NCBI GenBank assembly: GCA_907163375.1
Contig: CAJQUW010001667.1
Span: 62,001-126,000 of the forward strand
Source of the DNA: Prostheceraeus crozeri
Lineage: Eukaryota; Platyhelminthes; Polycladida; Euryleptidae
DNA length: 64,000 nucleotides
Direction: 5' to 3'
The position numbers and the translations under genes were made by a program. Positions 18,334 to 28,843 of this stretch are shown piece after piece. Position 1 is the stretch's first letter. Each line of letters opens with the position of its first letter. The notes under the pieces were generated by a model. The model made no database searches and was not told the origin of the DNA. It saw nothing but the letters and a program-made list of their open reading frames with translations.

Positions 18334-20628
18334 CAATGTTCGAAGCTAAGTCTCACTCAACTTGTGAACCATCCAACACGCCACGAAAATATTTTGGACC
18401 TTATTTTAACGAGCCACCCCCAGAACTTTATGAAAGTTTCAGTTGATGCTCCCTTTACTCCAACCTGTGATCATCGTTCAGTATCGTTTTCCATTATTTC
18501 GCATTGGTCTAAGCATCAGTCTATATCGCTTCCTAACTTTTTCAAGGCCGACTATGCTATGATTGATAACTATCTTCGTTCTATTGACTGGCATGCAGTT
18601 TTCCGAGATTCGCCTTCAACCCAAGTTTTCTGGGGAAGTTTGTGTCAGATATTGAACCGGGTGATTTCGAATAGGGATCTTGTTCCCTTGTCTCATAAAC
18701 GCCTTTCATCGAAATATCCAAAATTTATTCGTCGCCTTCTTTCTAAGAAGAAGAAATTATATAAAGCCATTAACAGTGATCCCGAATCCATCACCAAGTA
18801 TAAGCAAGCCTGTCAAGAATATAAAAACGCCGTATATGGCTTTCAATGCTCATACGAAGAGAAGATTGCGCGATCAAAAAATCCCAAGCTGTTCTACTCT
18901 TATGTAAGAAACCGCCTGAAACTTCGTGCTGAGATACCCCCTTTAATTGATGAAGATGGTGACAACGTGATTACTGACAGCCAAGAGAAAGCTACTTTTT
19001 TCAATAAATACTTTAGCTCAGTTTTCGCACAAGATGATGGTCTAACTCCAGACTGTTACCCAAAGACTTCTGAGTGCCTTAATTTCATTGAATTCCCTCT
19101 CGATTTGATAATGAAGAAACTGTCATCGCTTCCATCAAAACTCTCCCACACACCTGATGGCTTCCCTCCTATATTCCTAAAACTTCTTGCTCCACCGCTG
19201 GCCATACCGTTGCAGCTACTTTTTGAGTCGTCTCTCTCTTCTGGTGTTATCCCTTTGGAATGGAAACAAGCCTTCCTGCTTCCTTGCTATAAAAAGGGTG
19301 ACCGATCCAATGCTGCAAATTACCGCCCGATCTCACAAACTAGCATCATCTGCAAAGTCATGGAATCAGTTATTGTGGACGCATTCTCTTCCTACCTCTC
19401 ATCAAAAAATCTGCTATCAATTAACCAGCATGGATTCCGTAAAAAACGATCACCATGCACAGAATTAATTGAATCACTCAATGATTGGACAGTGGCGGCT
19501 AATAGAAAATGGCAAACTGATGTAGTACATATTGATTTTGCCCGTGCGTTTGATTCTGTTTGTCACCGCAAACTTTTGATCAAGCTACGGTGTTTTGGGA
19601 TAAATTACGAGCTTCTTACTTGGATTGGTGAATTTGTAATCGGTCGTACTCAGAGGGTTCTAATTTCTGGATCTCTATCTGACTCTCTCCCAGTTGTAAG
19701 TGGCATTCCCCAAGGGTCAGTAATCGGCCCTTGGCTTTTTCTGATTTACGTCGATGACATCACGACTGTGACCGTGGATGACTGTGTTATTCGTCTTTTT
19801 GCTGACGATGTCAAAGCATATCAATCAAGCCCCGATGGAAATTTCACTGACCTAGCTCAAACGCTTTTCAATATCTCTAACTGGTCACATACTTGGCAGC
19901 TCAATCCTTCATCAGAAAAATCCAAAGTTATCACATACAGAGACAATGGTGCTGATCAGTCGTACTTTATCAATGATGTTCCGCTTAATCGTTCGTTTGA
20001 AGTTCGCGATCTCGGCATTCAATTTTCTGCTGATCTTTCCTTTTCCTCTCATTGTCATCTCATTTCTTCTAAAGGTTTATCACGTGCTTATCTTTTGTTA
20101 AAGTCATTTTCCTCAAACGACCCCGAGGTTCTAACCAAGGCCTACTGTTCCTTCGTGCGACCAATTGTGGAGTATTGCACTCAAGTATGGAATCCTCAAC
20201 TAATAAAGGACATAAAGCAGGTTGAAAAAGTGCAACGTTTCTTCACCAAAGTTGTTTGTCGCCGTGCTTGCCTTAATTGTGATAGTTATTCCTCACGTCT
20301 CGTTTCGTTAAATCTCATTTCCCTGGAAAAAAGAAGGATTTATTTTGACTTAGTTTTTGTATACAAATTACTGACTGGATTGGTGGATATTCCTTACGAA
20401 GACTTTTTTGTCTTGAAATCTGAACCCATGAGAACACGCGGCCATTCAAAAAGATTGCTTCCCACTGATCGTCACAACTGCAACATATGCAAACATTTCT
20501 TTACCCATCGTATAATCAGAGTGTGGAATTCTCTGCCTGAGAATGTCACTAATTCTCCTTCTCTCCGTGACTTCAAATCTAATATTGCTTCTTTTGACTT
20601 TTCACCGCATTGCAAAGTTTATAATTAG
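18334..20628 (+). CDS. LINE ORF2: endonuclease end plus reverse transcriptase
   Basis: Open from the truncated start; about 764 residues remain. It begins with the last part of an AP-endonuclease domain (ENILDLILTS and CDHRSVSF), then the reverse transcriptase: ANYRPISQTSIICKVMESV, HGFRKKRSPCTELI, the first catalytic Asp in VVHIDFARAFDSV, GIPQGSVIGPWLF, and FADDVKAY with the catalytic Asp pair. The C-terminus has the usual CR1-type Cys/His-poor tail (HSKRLLPTD and RIIRVWNSLPENV). No stop or frameshift interrupts it. The enzyme would copy LINE RNA at nicked DNA, but without its 5' half this copy cannot act alone. Confidence 0.88.
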   Translation, partial: QCSKLSLTQLVNHPTRHENILDLILTSHPQNFMKVSVDAPFTPTCDHRSVSFSIISHWSKHQSISLPNFFKADYAMIDNYLRSIDWHAVFRDSPSTQVFWGSLCQILNRVISNRDLVPLSHKRLSSKYPKFIRRLLSKKKKLYKAINSDPESITKYKQACQEYKNAVYGFQCSYEEKIARSKNPKLFYSYVRNRLKLRAEIPPLIDEDGDNVITDSQEKATFFNKYFSSVFAQDDGLTPDCYPKTSECLNFIEFPLDLIMKKLSSLPSKLSHTPDGFPPIFLKLLAPPLAIPLQLLFESSLSSGVIPLEWKQAFLLPCYKKGDRSNAANYRPISQTSIICKVMESVIVDAFSSYLSSKNLLSINQHGFRKKRSPCTELIESLNDWTVAANRKWQTDVVHIDFARAFDSVCHRKLLIKLRCFGINYELLTWIGEFVIGRTQRVLISGSLSDSLPVVSGIPQGSVIGPWLFLIYVDDITTVTVDDCVIRLFADDVKAYQSSPDGNFTDLAQTLFNISNWSHTWQLNPSSEKSKVITYRDNGADQSYFINDVPLNRSFEVRDLGIQFSADLSFSSHCHLISSKGLSRAYLLLKSFSSNDPEVLTKAYCSFVRPIVEYCTQVWNPQLIKDIKQVEKVQRFFTKVVCRRACLNCDSYSSRLVSLNLISLEKRRIYFDLVFVYKLLTGLVDIPYEDFFVLKSEPMRTRGHSKRLLPTDRHNCNICKHFFTHRIIRVWNSLPENVTNSPSLRDFKSNIASFDFSPHCKVYN

Positions 20629-20717
20629 ATGTTTTTGTTAATTAGGCTCATAGTAAGCGTTCTCCGGAACCATTGTAGCCTTTTGATTCATGCAATAAAG
20701 TATATCATCATCATCAT
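18334..20717 (+). mobile_element. 5'-truncated CR1/L2-group LINE
   Basis: Non-LTR retrotransposon inserted in the minisatellite. The 8-bp sequence caagagtt occurs at both borders (18326-18333 and 20718-20725), matching the expected repeat-unit sequence, so it is read as the target duplication. The element lacks its 5' part (most of the endonuclease and any ORF1) and ends in a short ATC repeat (20705-20717), a tail type seen in the CR1/L2/Rex group. The frame is open from the first base to the stop, which indicates a young insertion. Confidence 0.85.
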
Positions 20718-23700
20718 CAAGAGTTTACAAGTTAGAAATTAAGTTTCAATGGTGTATACGTTAGAAATAAAGTTTTAGCTGTTTGTATACCAAAATAAAG
20801 TTTCAAGAGTTTACAAGTTAGAAATAAAGTTTCAATAGTGTATGCGTTAGAAATAAAGTCTTAGCTGTTTGTATATCAAAATAAAGTTTCAAGAGTTTAC
20901 AAGTTAGAAATAAAGTTTCAATAGTGTATATGTTAGAAATAAAGGTGTAACTGTTTGTAAAAATAAGATCGCAAGATTTACTAGTTTACAAGTTAGACTA
21001 AGTGTAAATTAAAAATAAAATTATAACTGTTCACGAGTTAAAGCGTTGATGCAACGATGAACAATTAATAAGCTGAAAAGTTTTAGATTCACTTTAACAT
21101 TATCATATGTTTACAGATAGAAATGTATCACAGCAAAGCTACTTCATGAGTTAGTTTGCCAGGAGTGTATCATCTCAAACTTTTACTTCGACTGTGGAAC
21201 ATTGATTTCCATGATGAAGATTTAAATAGTTAGATTCGATGACCAACAAGATTTACTAGTTTACAAGTTGGACAAAGCGTTCTACTATTTGTAAATGAAA
21301 GATATCATTTCAACAGTTTACCAGTTAGAAATAAAGTTTCAACAGTCTACAAGTTAAAAATAAAGTTTCAATAGTTTACAAGTAAAGAATGAAGTTTCAA
21401 TAGTGTATATGTTAACAATAAAGTTTTATCTGTTTGTATGTTAGAAATAGAATGAAGTTTCACCAGTTTACAAGTTACGAATAAAGTTCTATCTGTTTAA
21501 GTTTACAAGTTAAGAATAAAGTTCTATCTGTTTATATGTTAGAAATAAAATGAAGGTTCACCAGTTTACAAGTTAAGAATAAAGTTCTATCTGTTTATAT
21601 GTTAGAAATGAAATGAAGTTTCACCAGTTTACAAGTTACGAATAAAGTTCTATCTGTTTAAGTTAACAAGTTAAAAATAAAATTTCAATAGTTTGCAAGT
21701 TAAAACTAATGTTTCAATAGTGTATATGTTATGAATAAAGTTTTATCTGTTTGTATGTTAGAAATAGAATGAAGTTTCACCGGTTGGCAAGTTAAGAATG
21801 AAGTTTTATCTGTTTATATGATAGAAGTAAAACAAAGTTTCAACCGTTTACAAGTTAAAAATAAAGTTTCAATAGTTTACAAGTTAAGAATAAAGTTTCA
21901 ATAGTGTGTATGTTAAGAATAAAGTTTTATCTGTTTGTATGTTAGAAATAGAATGAAGTTTCACCAGTTGGCAAGTTAAGAATAAAGTTCTATCTGTTTA
22001 TATGTTAGAAATAAAATGAAGGTTCACCAGTTTACAAGTTAAGAATAAAGTTCTATCTGTTTATATGTTAGAAATAAAATGAAGTTTCACCAGTTTACAA
22101 GTTACGAATAAAGTTCCATCTGTTTAAGTTAACAAGTTAAAAATAAAATTTCAATAGTTTGCAAGTTAAAACTAATGTTTCAATAGTGCATATGTTAAGA
22201 ATAAAGTTTTATCTGTTTGTATGTTAGAAATAGAATGAAGTTTCACCAGTTGGCAAGTTAAGAATGAAGTTTTATCTGTTTCTATGATAGAAATAAAACA
22301 AAGTTTCAACCGTTTACAAGTTAAAAATAAAGTTCTATCTGTTTGTATGTTAGAAATAAACTTCTATCTGTTTATATGTTAGAAATAGAATGAAGTTTCA
22401 CCAGTTTACAAGTTAAGAATAAAGTTCTATCTGTTTATATATTAGAAATAGAATGAAGTTTCACCAGTTTACAAGTTACGAATAAAGTTCTATCTGTTTA
22501 AGTTTGCAAGTTAAGAATAAAGTTTTATCTGTTTATATATTAGAAATAGAATGAAGTTTCATCAGTTTACAAGTTAAGAATAAAGTTCTATCTGTTTGTA
22601 TGTTAGAAATAAAACAAAGTTTCAACCGTTAACAAGTTAAAAATAAAGTTTCAATAGTTTGCAAGTTAAAACTAATGTTTCAATAGTGCGCATGTTCGAA
22701 ATAAACTTCTATCTGTTTATATGTTAGAAATAGAATGAAGTTTCACCAGTTTACAAGTTAAGAATAAAGTTCTATCTGTTTATATGTTAGAAATAGAATG
22801 AAGTTTCATCAGTTTACAAGTTAAGAATAAAGTTTCAATAGTATGCACGTTCAGAATAAAGTTCTATTTGTTTATATGTTAGAAATAGAATGAAGTTTCA
22901 CCAGTTTACAAGTTACGAATAAAGTTCTATCTGTTTAAGTTTACAAGTTAAGAATAAAGTTCTATCTGTTTATATGTTAGAAATAAAATGAAGTTTCATC
23001 AGTTTACAAGTTAAGAATAAAGTTTCAATAGTATGCATGTTCAGAATAAAGTTCTATTTGTTTATATGTTAGAAATAGAATGAAGTTTCACCAGTTTACA
23101 AGTTACGAATAAAGTTCTATCTGTTTAAGTTTACAAGTTAAGAATAAAGTTCTATCTGTTTATATGTTAGACATAAAACAAAGTTTCAACCGTTAACAAG
23201 TTAAAAAAAAGTTTCAGATTAAAATAAAGTTTCAATAGTGTATATGATGGAAATAAAGTTTAAGCGCTTTGTGCGTTAAAAATAAAGTTTCAACATTGTG
23301 TACGTTAAGAATAAAGTTCTATCTGTTTATATGTTAGAAATAAAAATGAAGGTTCACCAGTTTACAAGTTAAGAATAAAGTTTTATCTGCTTGTATGTCA
23401 GAAATGAAATAAAGTTTCACCAGTTTAAAAGTTAAGAATAAAGTTTCAATAGTGTGTATGATAAGAATATAGTTCTATCTGTTTATATGTTAGAAATAAA
23501 ATGAAGTTTCGTCAGTTTACAAGTTAAGAATAAATTTTATCTGCTTGTATGTTAGAATTAAAACAAAGTTTCAACCGTTTACAGGTTAAAAATAAAGTTT
23601 CAATAGTTAACACGTTAAAAAATAAAGTTTCAATAGTGTGTATGTTAAGAATAAAGTTCTATCTGTTTCTATGTTAGAAATAAAATGAAGGTTCATCAGT

Positions 23701-24546
23701 TTACAAGTTAATAATAAAGTTTTATCTGTTTGTATGTTAGAAATAAAACAAAGTTTCAACCGTTAACAAGTTAAAAATAAAGTTTCAATAGTTTGCAAGT
23801 TAAAACTAATGTTTCAATTGTGCGTATGTTAAGAATAAAGTTTTATCTGTTTCTATGTTAGAAATAAAATGAAGCTTCACCAGTTTACAAGTTAAGAATA
23901 AAGTTTTATCAGCTTGTATGTTAGAAATAAAATGAAGTTTCACCAGTTTACAAATTAAAAATAAAGTTTCAATAGTGTGTACGTTAGAAATAAAGTTTCA
24001 ACCGTTTACAAGTTAAAAATAAAGTTTCAACAGTGTCTACGTTAGAAATAAAGTTTTATCTGTTTGTAAAGTACGATCGTAGGATTTACTAGTTTGCAAG
24101 TTAGACTCAGCATTCTACTAGTTGTAAATGAAAATATCGTTTCAACAGTTTACAAGTTGAAAAATAAAATTTCAACAGTGTGTACGTTAGAAATAAAGTT
24201 TTAGCTGTTTATATGTTAGAAACAAAATAAAGTTTCAACAGTTTACAAGTTGAAAAATAAAGTTTCAACAGTGTGTACGTTATAAATAAATGAAAGTAAG
24301 ACCTTCATCGTATGAGTATTCAAAGCATGTTTTGTAAATCAAATGTGTGTAGTCCTGACATGATAGAATCGCGTTAGAAATAAAGTTTCAGCCGTTTACA
24401 AGTTAAAAATAAAGTTTCAACAGTGTGTACGTTAGAAATAAAGTTTTAGCTGTTTATATGTTAGAAACAAAATAAAGTTTCAACAGTTTACAAGTTGAAA
24501 AATAAAGTTTCAACAGTGTGTACGTTAGAAATAAATGTTAAATAAT

Positions 24547-24674
24547 TACCTGTGCATGTGGCAATCTTTCATAATAGTAAAGTGATCATTACTGGATTAA
24601 AATCTCATGTACAAGCAAATGCGATCCTAGACTATCTCATCAAGTATGTACGTACCCAGCGGATTGTAAAATAA
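24547..24674 (+). pseudogene. Fragment of the 1341-2207 homologue
   Basis: The last 41 codons of the family A gene found whole at 1341-2207, ending YVRTQRIVK. Sequence identity with A1 starts at about 24547 and the minisatellite lies directly before it, so this is the truncation point of copy A2. Confidence 0.8.
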
Positions 24675-24697
24675 AAAACAATTTTTCCAACATGTTT

Positions 24698-25159
24698 TTA
24701 TTTCAAATCATGATAGAACTTACAAATCATTTTTTCATTAGAGGATGGATTACATGAAAAGTTTTGAATAATAGATGCAAATCGAGATACATGTAAACGT
24801 TTTAAGATGAAGTACAGTACAAAAGCACCACACGTTGATGAAAGTGGATGTTGTAGTATGCGTTCATTTCGCTGATATTGACGCGTATGTTTTCTCAACC
24901 ACTGCTGTGTTGGTATATTTGGAGGTTGAGCAAGAGAGTCAAATAGTTCACCACGTCGGTCTTCTCCAATAAAGATCGCTTTCCAATGCTCACCGCCTAA
25001 ATTCTGCGAATGAGTGTTTAGCACAATAAAGATGGGATAGTGATTTACTGCAGGTGGCAAGGTATCGAGTGAATAGACATTATCGAAAGATTTCAACGTC
25101 GCTTCGTCTGCATTACGCTGCACTTTAGTCTTAATATCGTCAGCAGTCAACCAACTCAT
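24698..25159 (-). CDS. Polinton A adenain-like protease, copy A2
   Basis: 153 residues, nearly identical to 853-1314, with the same triad (His58, Asp74, Cys110). It starts with ATG overlapping the stop of the capsid gene. This is the downstream gene of the capsid unit that B1 has split, so its link to the capsid promoter is now broken by 19.4 kb. Confidence 0.87.
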   Translation of the reverse strand: MSWLTADDIKTKVQRNADEATLKSFDNVYSLDTLPPAVNHYPIFIVLNTHSQNLGGEHWKAIFIGEDRRGELFDSLAQPPNIPTQQWLRKHTRQYQRNERILQHPLSSTCGAFVLYFILKRLHVSRFASIIQNFSCNPSSNEKMICKFYHDLK

Positions 25160-25449
25160 TAACGATTATACTGAAGAATCACGTCACGATACTTTGTAAT
25201 TTCAATATTTGAATCGAAGACTGCATAAATTAATACATTGATCGTCTCAGGTAGTGTTCTTTTGAACGTCAAATCCAAACGAATATTATGAGGCACGTTC
25301 GCTTGACGATAGGGTGCGCTAATATCGCTGTCAGCAGTCAAATCAAATGCATAAATAGTATATCCACTCTTAAACTCTTTCATAGTCACTCCGTTGGTGT
25401 CATCCGTATTGTAAAAGCCAAAGACATCCATAAAATCAACATAACTGCG
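25159..25449 (-). pseudogene. Polinton A capsid gene, 3' part (split by B1)
   Basis: C-terminal region of the family A major capsid protein (YVDFMDVFGFYN through DVILQYNR). The 5' part lies at 44865-45857. The split is exactly at the B1 insertion with the 6-bp duplication actgcg on each side (25444-25449 and 44865-44870). Confidence 0.9.
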
Positions 25450-26330
25450 AGTAATGGGCAAAAGACCGTTCGAGGACAGGACAGGTCAAAAAAAAAAATT
25501 GGTATCTTTAAAAACGACATAAATTCATGAATTTAGTCCCTTTTTCAGGTTTTAAGGACCTGAATTCATGAATTTAGTCCATTCAAAAAGTACCATTTTT
25601 CAAAAAAATGGTATCTTTAAAAACAACATAAATTCATGAATTTGAACCCTTTTTCAGGTTATGAAGACCTAAATTCATAAATTTGGGCGTTTTTAAAAAT
25701 ACCCAGTTTTTCAAATTCTTCAAAAATCTCAAATTTGAGAATTGCAATTTTCACCCTTAAAATCATGACCGTTCTAGGACACCGAAAATCATAAAAGTTG
25801 AAAATCTCAAATTTGAGAATTACAATTTTTACCTTGAAAATCATGACCGTTCCAGGACACCGAAAAAAATCAGAAAAGTTAAGAATCTCAAATTTGAGAA
25901 TTACAATCGGGCGAAGCCCTAGAACCTTCGGTTCGATTTTCATTGCTTAAATCATGACCGTTCTAGGACACCGAAAATCATAAAAGTTGAAAATCTCAAA
26001 TTTGAGAATTTCAAATTCATGAATTTTATCCATCTTTCAGGTTTTTAAAATATATCATGTGACTAAAAATATTTCTTTAAAAATGGAAGAAAAAAAAGTG
26101 GAAGGAACTTCAGAAATGAATGAAACAAAAATGGAAGGAACAAAAGTGGAAGGAACTTCAGAAATGGAAGAAACAAAAGTGGAAGGAACCGCAAGAATAT
26201 ATCCTTCGTTATCTCAATTAAAAATAAGTGAATTAAATATAGAAAAACACAAAGATAGAGTAAGGTATATGAAAGATAAGGAATCTCAATTATTATTAAG
26301 ATTAGAGCATTATAAAAAATTAAGAAAGAG
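25450..26330 (+). repeat. B1 terminal inverted repeat, left
   Basis: Inverted partner of 43985-44864. Outer part: repeated palindromes aaattcatgaattt every 40-60 bp. Middle part: about four tandem units of roughly 80 bp, each with ccgttctaggacacc and the palindrome ctcaaatttgag. One double hairpin (25905-25938) lies inside. The inner part is the 5' coding sequence of the gene at 26083, so that gene starts within the terminal repeat. Confidence 0.9.
25905..25938. repeat. Double hairpin (reference copy)
   Basis: Two adjacent hairpins: GGGC-GAA-GCCC (25909-25919) and GAACC-TTC-GGTTC (25922-25934), enclosed by AATC (25905-25908) and GATT (25935-25938), which can also pair. The whole would fold as a three-way junction. 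The mirror copy is at 44378-44411. Confidence 0.85.
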
Positions 26331-26841
26331 ATGGACTAAAGTTAAGAATGTAACACAAGGAATTGGCATATTCTTAACAATAAGTTTAGGTGCTTTAACA
26401 ATTGTTATATCTTCAGGTGTTTTAGTAATTCCAGTAGTTGCTACAGCTTTAACAGGTACGGGTGTTTTTACAACTTCACTTGTTACAATGTTAGATAAAT
26501 CTTTAATAACTAAGAAACGAAAATCATTAAAAACTAAGCATTTACATATTAAAGAAGTCTATGATAAACTACATTACTACTTTCAAAGAGTATGTGATGA
26601 TAATGTTATTACGTTAGATGAGATTGAAAAATTTGATCAAATAGCTAATGAAGTAAATAAAATATCATTTAAATTACAGTCAGAAAAAGTTGGTGATAAG
26701 AATAAACAGGGTGGCAAAATTTCTAGTGATGGTAAAATATCTAATGAAGAAAATGATAAAATTTTTTTAGAAGAGCTAAAAACTTTAAGCGAAAATTTAA
26801 GCAAAACTTTATTAAACAAAACTTTATTAAACAAAACTTAA
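26083..26841 (+). CDS. Family B membrane protein with coiled coil
   Basis: About 252 residues from the ATG at 26083. The N-terminal 40 residues are imperfect repeats of a METKVEGTSE type; then a charged helix (HKDRVRYMKDKESQLLLRL), two adjacent hydrophobic segments (FLTISLGALTIVIS and VLVIPVVATALTGTG) likely to span a membrane as a hairpin, then a long charged coiled coil ending in repeated KTLLNKT. Function unknown; a bacterial-toxin-like or host-membrane role cannot be judged. Its 5' third lies in the terminal repeat, so the other end of B1 carries a partial copy (43865-44257), and B2 has a shortened version near 61690. Confidence 0.55.
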   Translation: MEEKKVEGTSEMNETKMEGTKVEGTSEMEETKVEGTARIYPSLSQLKISELNIEKHKDRVRYMKDKESQLLLRLEHYKKLRKRWTKVKNVTQGIGIFLTISLGALTIVISSGVLVIPVVATALTGTGVFTTSLVTMLDKSLITKKRKSLKTKHLHIKEVYDKLHYYFQRVCDDNVITLDEIEKFDQIANEVNKISFKLQSEKVGDKNKQGGKISSDGKISNEENDKIFLEELKTLSENLSKTLLNKTLLNKT

Positions 26842-27071
26842 AACAGGAAAACTTTAAACGAGAAACCTTTGAACGAAAAGATATCAGACAACAAAGCAAT
26901 AAAAAAATAATTTGTTCAGTAAAATGTTTTTGCTGTATTCCAATGTTACCGCAAAATTCAAATATTATATTTTAAAAAAAATATTATACCCCTATGTTGT
27001 ATATTTTTTATCACTCGGTAAACAAATCTTCGATCTACTTTCAGTCGGGGCAAAGCCCCTCGAGGCGAAGC
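26842..27071. other. Convergent gap with double hairpin
   Basis: AT-rich gap between the ends of two convergent genes, including the double hairpin at 27047-27073. No other feature seen. Confidence 0.5.
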
Positions 27072-27073
27072 CT
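27047..27073. repeat. Double hairpin
   Basis: GGGGC-AAA-GCCCC (27047-27059) followed by AGGC-GAA-GCCT (27063-27073). It overlaps the 3' end of the ATPase gene. Confidence 0.85.
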
Positions 27074-27835
27074 AGTCAGAGAACAATTGTTCGATAACTC
27101 TTTCATGAATTTTTTTATCAATATTAATTGTAATGAATCCATAATCTTTTGCCCAAGCATTATTACACGATTGTTTAAATTCATCTTTATCTCTTATACA
27201 TAAATCTCTTAGCAAATCACTTAAGTTTCTTGCATTTATTTCAAATAGTATAAATATATTTGCATTCTTTCTAATAACACTTCCGTCTAATGAATACATA
27301 CTTTGTGTTAAATAAAAAACACTACAGTTATTATGTCTACCTCTTGTAAAATAATTTCTCTGAACTGACTGATTTCTATCATTAACACAATCATCAAAAA
27401 TTACACAATGTTTCATTGTTTTATCTAGTTTACTAGGATCTTGCATATTACCACTATCATCTATTAATTGTATCTTTATATGGTTATTTTTATTAGATTC
27501 TACTAACTGACTATTTTCTACTGCTTCCTCACACCATGAACTTATTTCTTCTTCATATTCAGATTTTTCGTATTCTTCGAATAGGGAAGCAATTGCTGTT
27601 TTTTTAAGATTATTTTCAAATCCATATTTTAAAAATTTATAGACAGGTTGTTCTGCTGTTGTTGTATAAATTATAAGATTGTTATAATCCAAAAAATTTG
27701 GAGTTGTTAAAATTTTAAATAATAGATATGTTTTTCCACAACCCGATCTTCCACAAATAACTGACAAAACTTTATTAGATAAATTTGAATGATGATTAAA
27801 TTTAAGTTTTTTTTATTTAAAGACATTACACTCAT
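27072..27835 (-). CDS. Family B packaging ATPase (FtsK/HerA type)
   Basis: P-loop ATPase of the A32/FtsK-HerA group that pumps DNA into Polinton particles. Walker A is CGRSGCGKTYLL near the N-terminus and Walker B is HCVIFDDCV; the family signature YFTRGRHNNCSVFYLTQS follows with the sensor Gln. The exact N-terminus is unclear: the open frame that can be read starts at 27767, but family proteins have some residues before Walker A, and the reading near the start may be interrupted. It is convergent with the membrane protein gene. Confidence 0.85.
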
Positions 27836-27913
27836 TTTTTAATAAAAAAATTTATTTTTATTTTATTTTTATTTTTAAAGAAGAAGAAGAAAATTAAACT
27901 TTTCTAGCTTCGC

Positions 27914-27976
27914 GTGGGAGTTTATACCTCTCGAACGGGAGTTTATACCTCCCGAACGGGAGTTTATACCTCTCGA
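27914..27976. repeat. Three tandem units with a hairpin
   Basis: Three copies of a 24-bp unit containing gggagtttatacctc, each able to pair as GGGAG/CTCCC with a 7-base loop. The stop of the gene at 27964 falls in the last unit. Confidence 0.75.
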
Positions 27977-28752
27977 ACCAAAAGATCTATCATAATCTCT
28001 TCGCCTCCAAAATTTATTTCTTGTCCTTTCTCATCAGTGATTCTAATGTTAATGTTGTTAATAGTTTTTCTTGTAATAGGGAAATATATTAATGTTTGTG
28101 GAATTACATTTAATCTATAACCAATGGGCACAGTAAAAGCTGGAAAACTGAATATTAAATTTGATAATTTACCATTTATATAACCTCCTTCAATAATGTC
28201 ACAATGTACAACAATTGAATTTATTTCAGTTATTTTTGGAATCTTCTCACTTAAATGATAACCTTGACTATAAGTTTGTTTATTAAATCCTAATAGCTTT
28301 GACAATGATCTATCATGATTAAAATCAACTTGATGATTTTCGTCTAAAGTAAGAGAAAATTTATTAACTGCCGGTTCAACTGCAAAATGTAATTGTTTCT
28401 TATCTTTAAATGATATACCTAAATGTCTCTTAATTTCATTTGATATTGATTCAACTTCGTAAGAACCAGGAAGAAAAGTTAGTACTTTCCACGTTTTGCC
28501 TTTATCAGTAGAATATCTAAATTGATCATTCACATCTTTGATAACGTTTTGAATAGTGTTAAATGTAGAGAAACTAGTCAATGCAATTTGATAATTTTTA
28601 TTTTGTTCCAAATGTAGAATGGGTTCTAAATTACAAGTGTGTGATGAAGTAGTTGTTATAATTTTTAACGTCGTACTAAATTTTGATGAACCCAAAATCT
28701 CTGTTAGATTTTCTAAATGATTATTAATTTTTTCTAAATCTGCTGAACACAT
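27964..28752 (-). CDS. Family B minor capsid/penton-like protein
   Basis: 262 residues. The first part holds the pattern LEPILHLEQNKNYQIALTSF, the middle SLSKLLGFNKQTY, and the end a run of strands (GEEIMIDLLVREV). The order (short strand, baseline strand, LLGF motif, final strand pair) matches penton-like proteins of Polintons, and the LLGF/LFGF motif recurs in the family A genes at 2622-5579. I infer a vertex or minor capsid role. It looks whole. Confidence 0.6.
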   Translation of the reverse strand: MCSADLEKINNHLENLTEILGSSKFSTTLKIITTTSSHTCNLEPILHLEQNKNYQIALTSFSTFNTIQNVIKDVNDQFRYSTDKGKTWKVLTFLPGSYEVESISNEIKRHLGISFKDKKQLHFAVEPAVNKFSLTLDENHQVDFNHDRSLSKLLGFNKQTYSQGYHLSEKIPKITEINSIVVHCDIIEGGYINGKLSNLIFSFPAFTVPIGYRLNVIPQTLIYFPITRKTINNINIRITDEKGQEINFGGEEIMIDLLVREV

Positions 28753-28843
28753 TTTTTAGTTAAAATTTTGAATAAATATTATAGATAAAAATCATAAATA
28801 AAAATCATAGATAAAAATCATAAATAAAAATCATAGATAAAAA
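28753..28843. other. AT-rich gap with short repeats
   Basis: Short repeats of aaaaatcata(g/a)ata between two same-strand genes; no other signal. Confidence 0.5.

Larger units (their letters stand above)
18061..24545 (+). repeat. AT-rich minisatellite, interrupted by a LINE
   Basis: Long array of imperfect units of roughly 35-65 bp built from three alternating pieces: gtttacaagttaagaa, taaagttctatctgttt and atatgttagaaataaaatga. Dozens of AATAAA hexamers fall on the plus strand, one or more per unit. The array runs from about 18061 to 18333, is split by the LINE, and resumes from 20726 to about 24545, with non-repetitive patches near 21040-21250 and 24290-24375. No gene is present. It ends exactly where copy A2 begins. 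Confidence 0.85.

Noticed and set aside
20726-24545. Regular repeats that might look like a CRISPR array
   Set aside because: No unique spacers; units are all related and imperfect, and the setting is a eukaryotic genome with LINEs and Polintons. It is a minisatellite.
25659-25943. Frame of 94 codons in the B1 end (also 44373-44657)
   Set aside because: It translates the ~80-bp tandem units of the terminal repeat; repeated peptide, no support as a gene.
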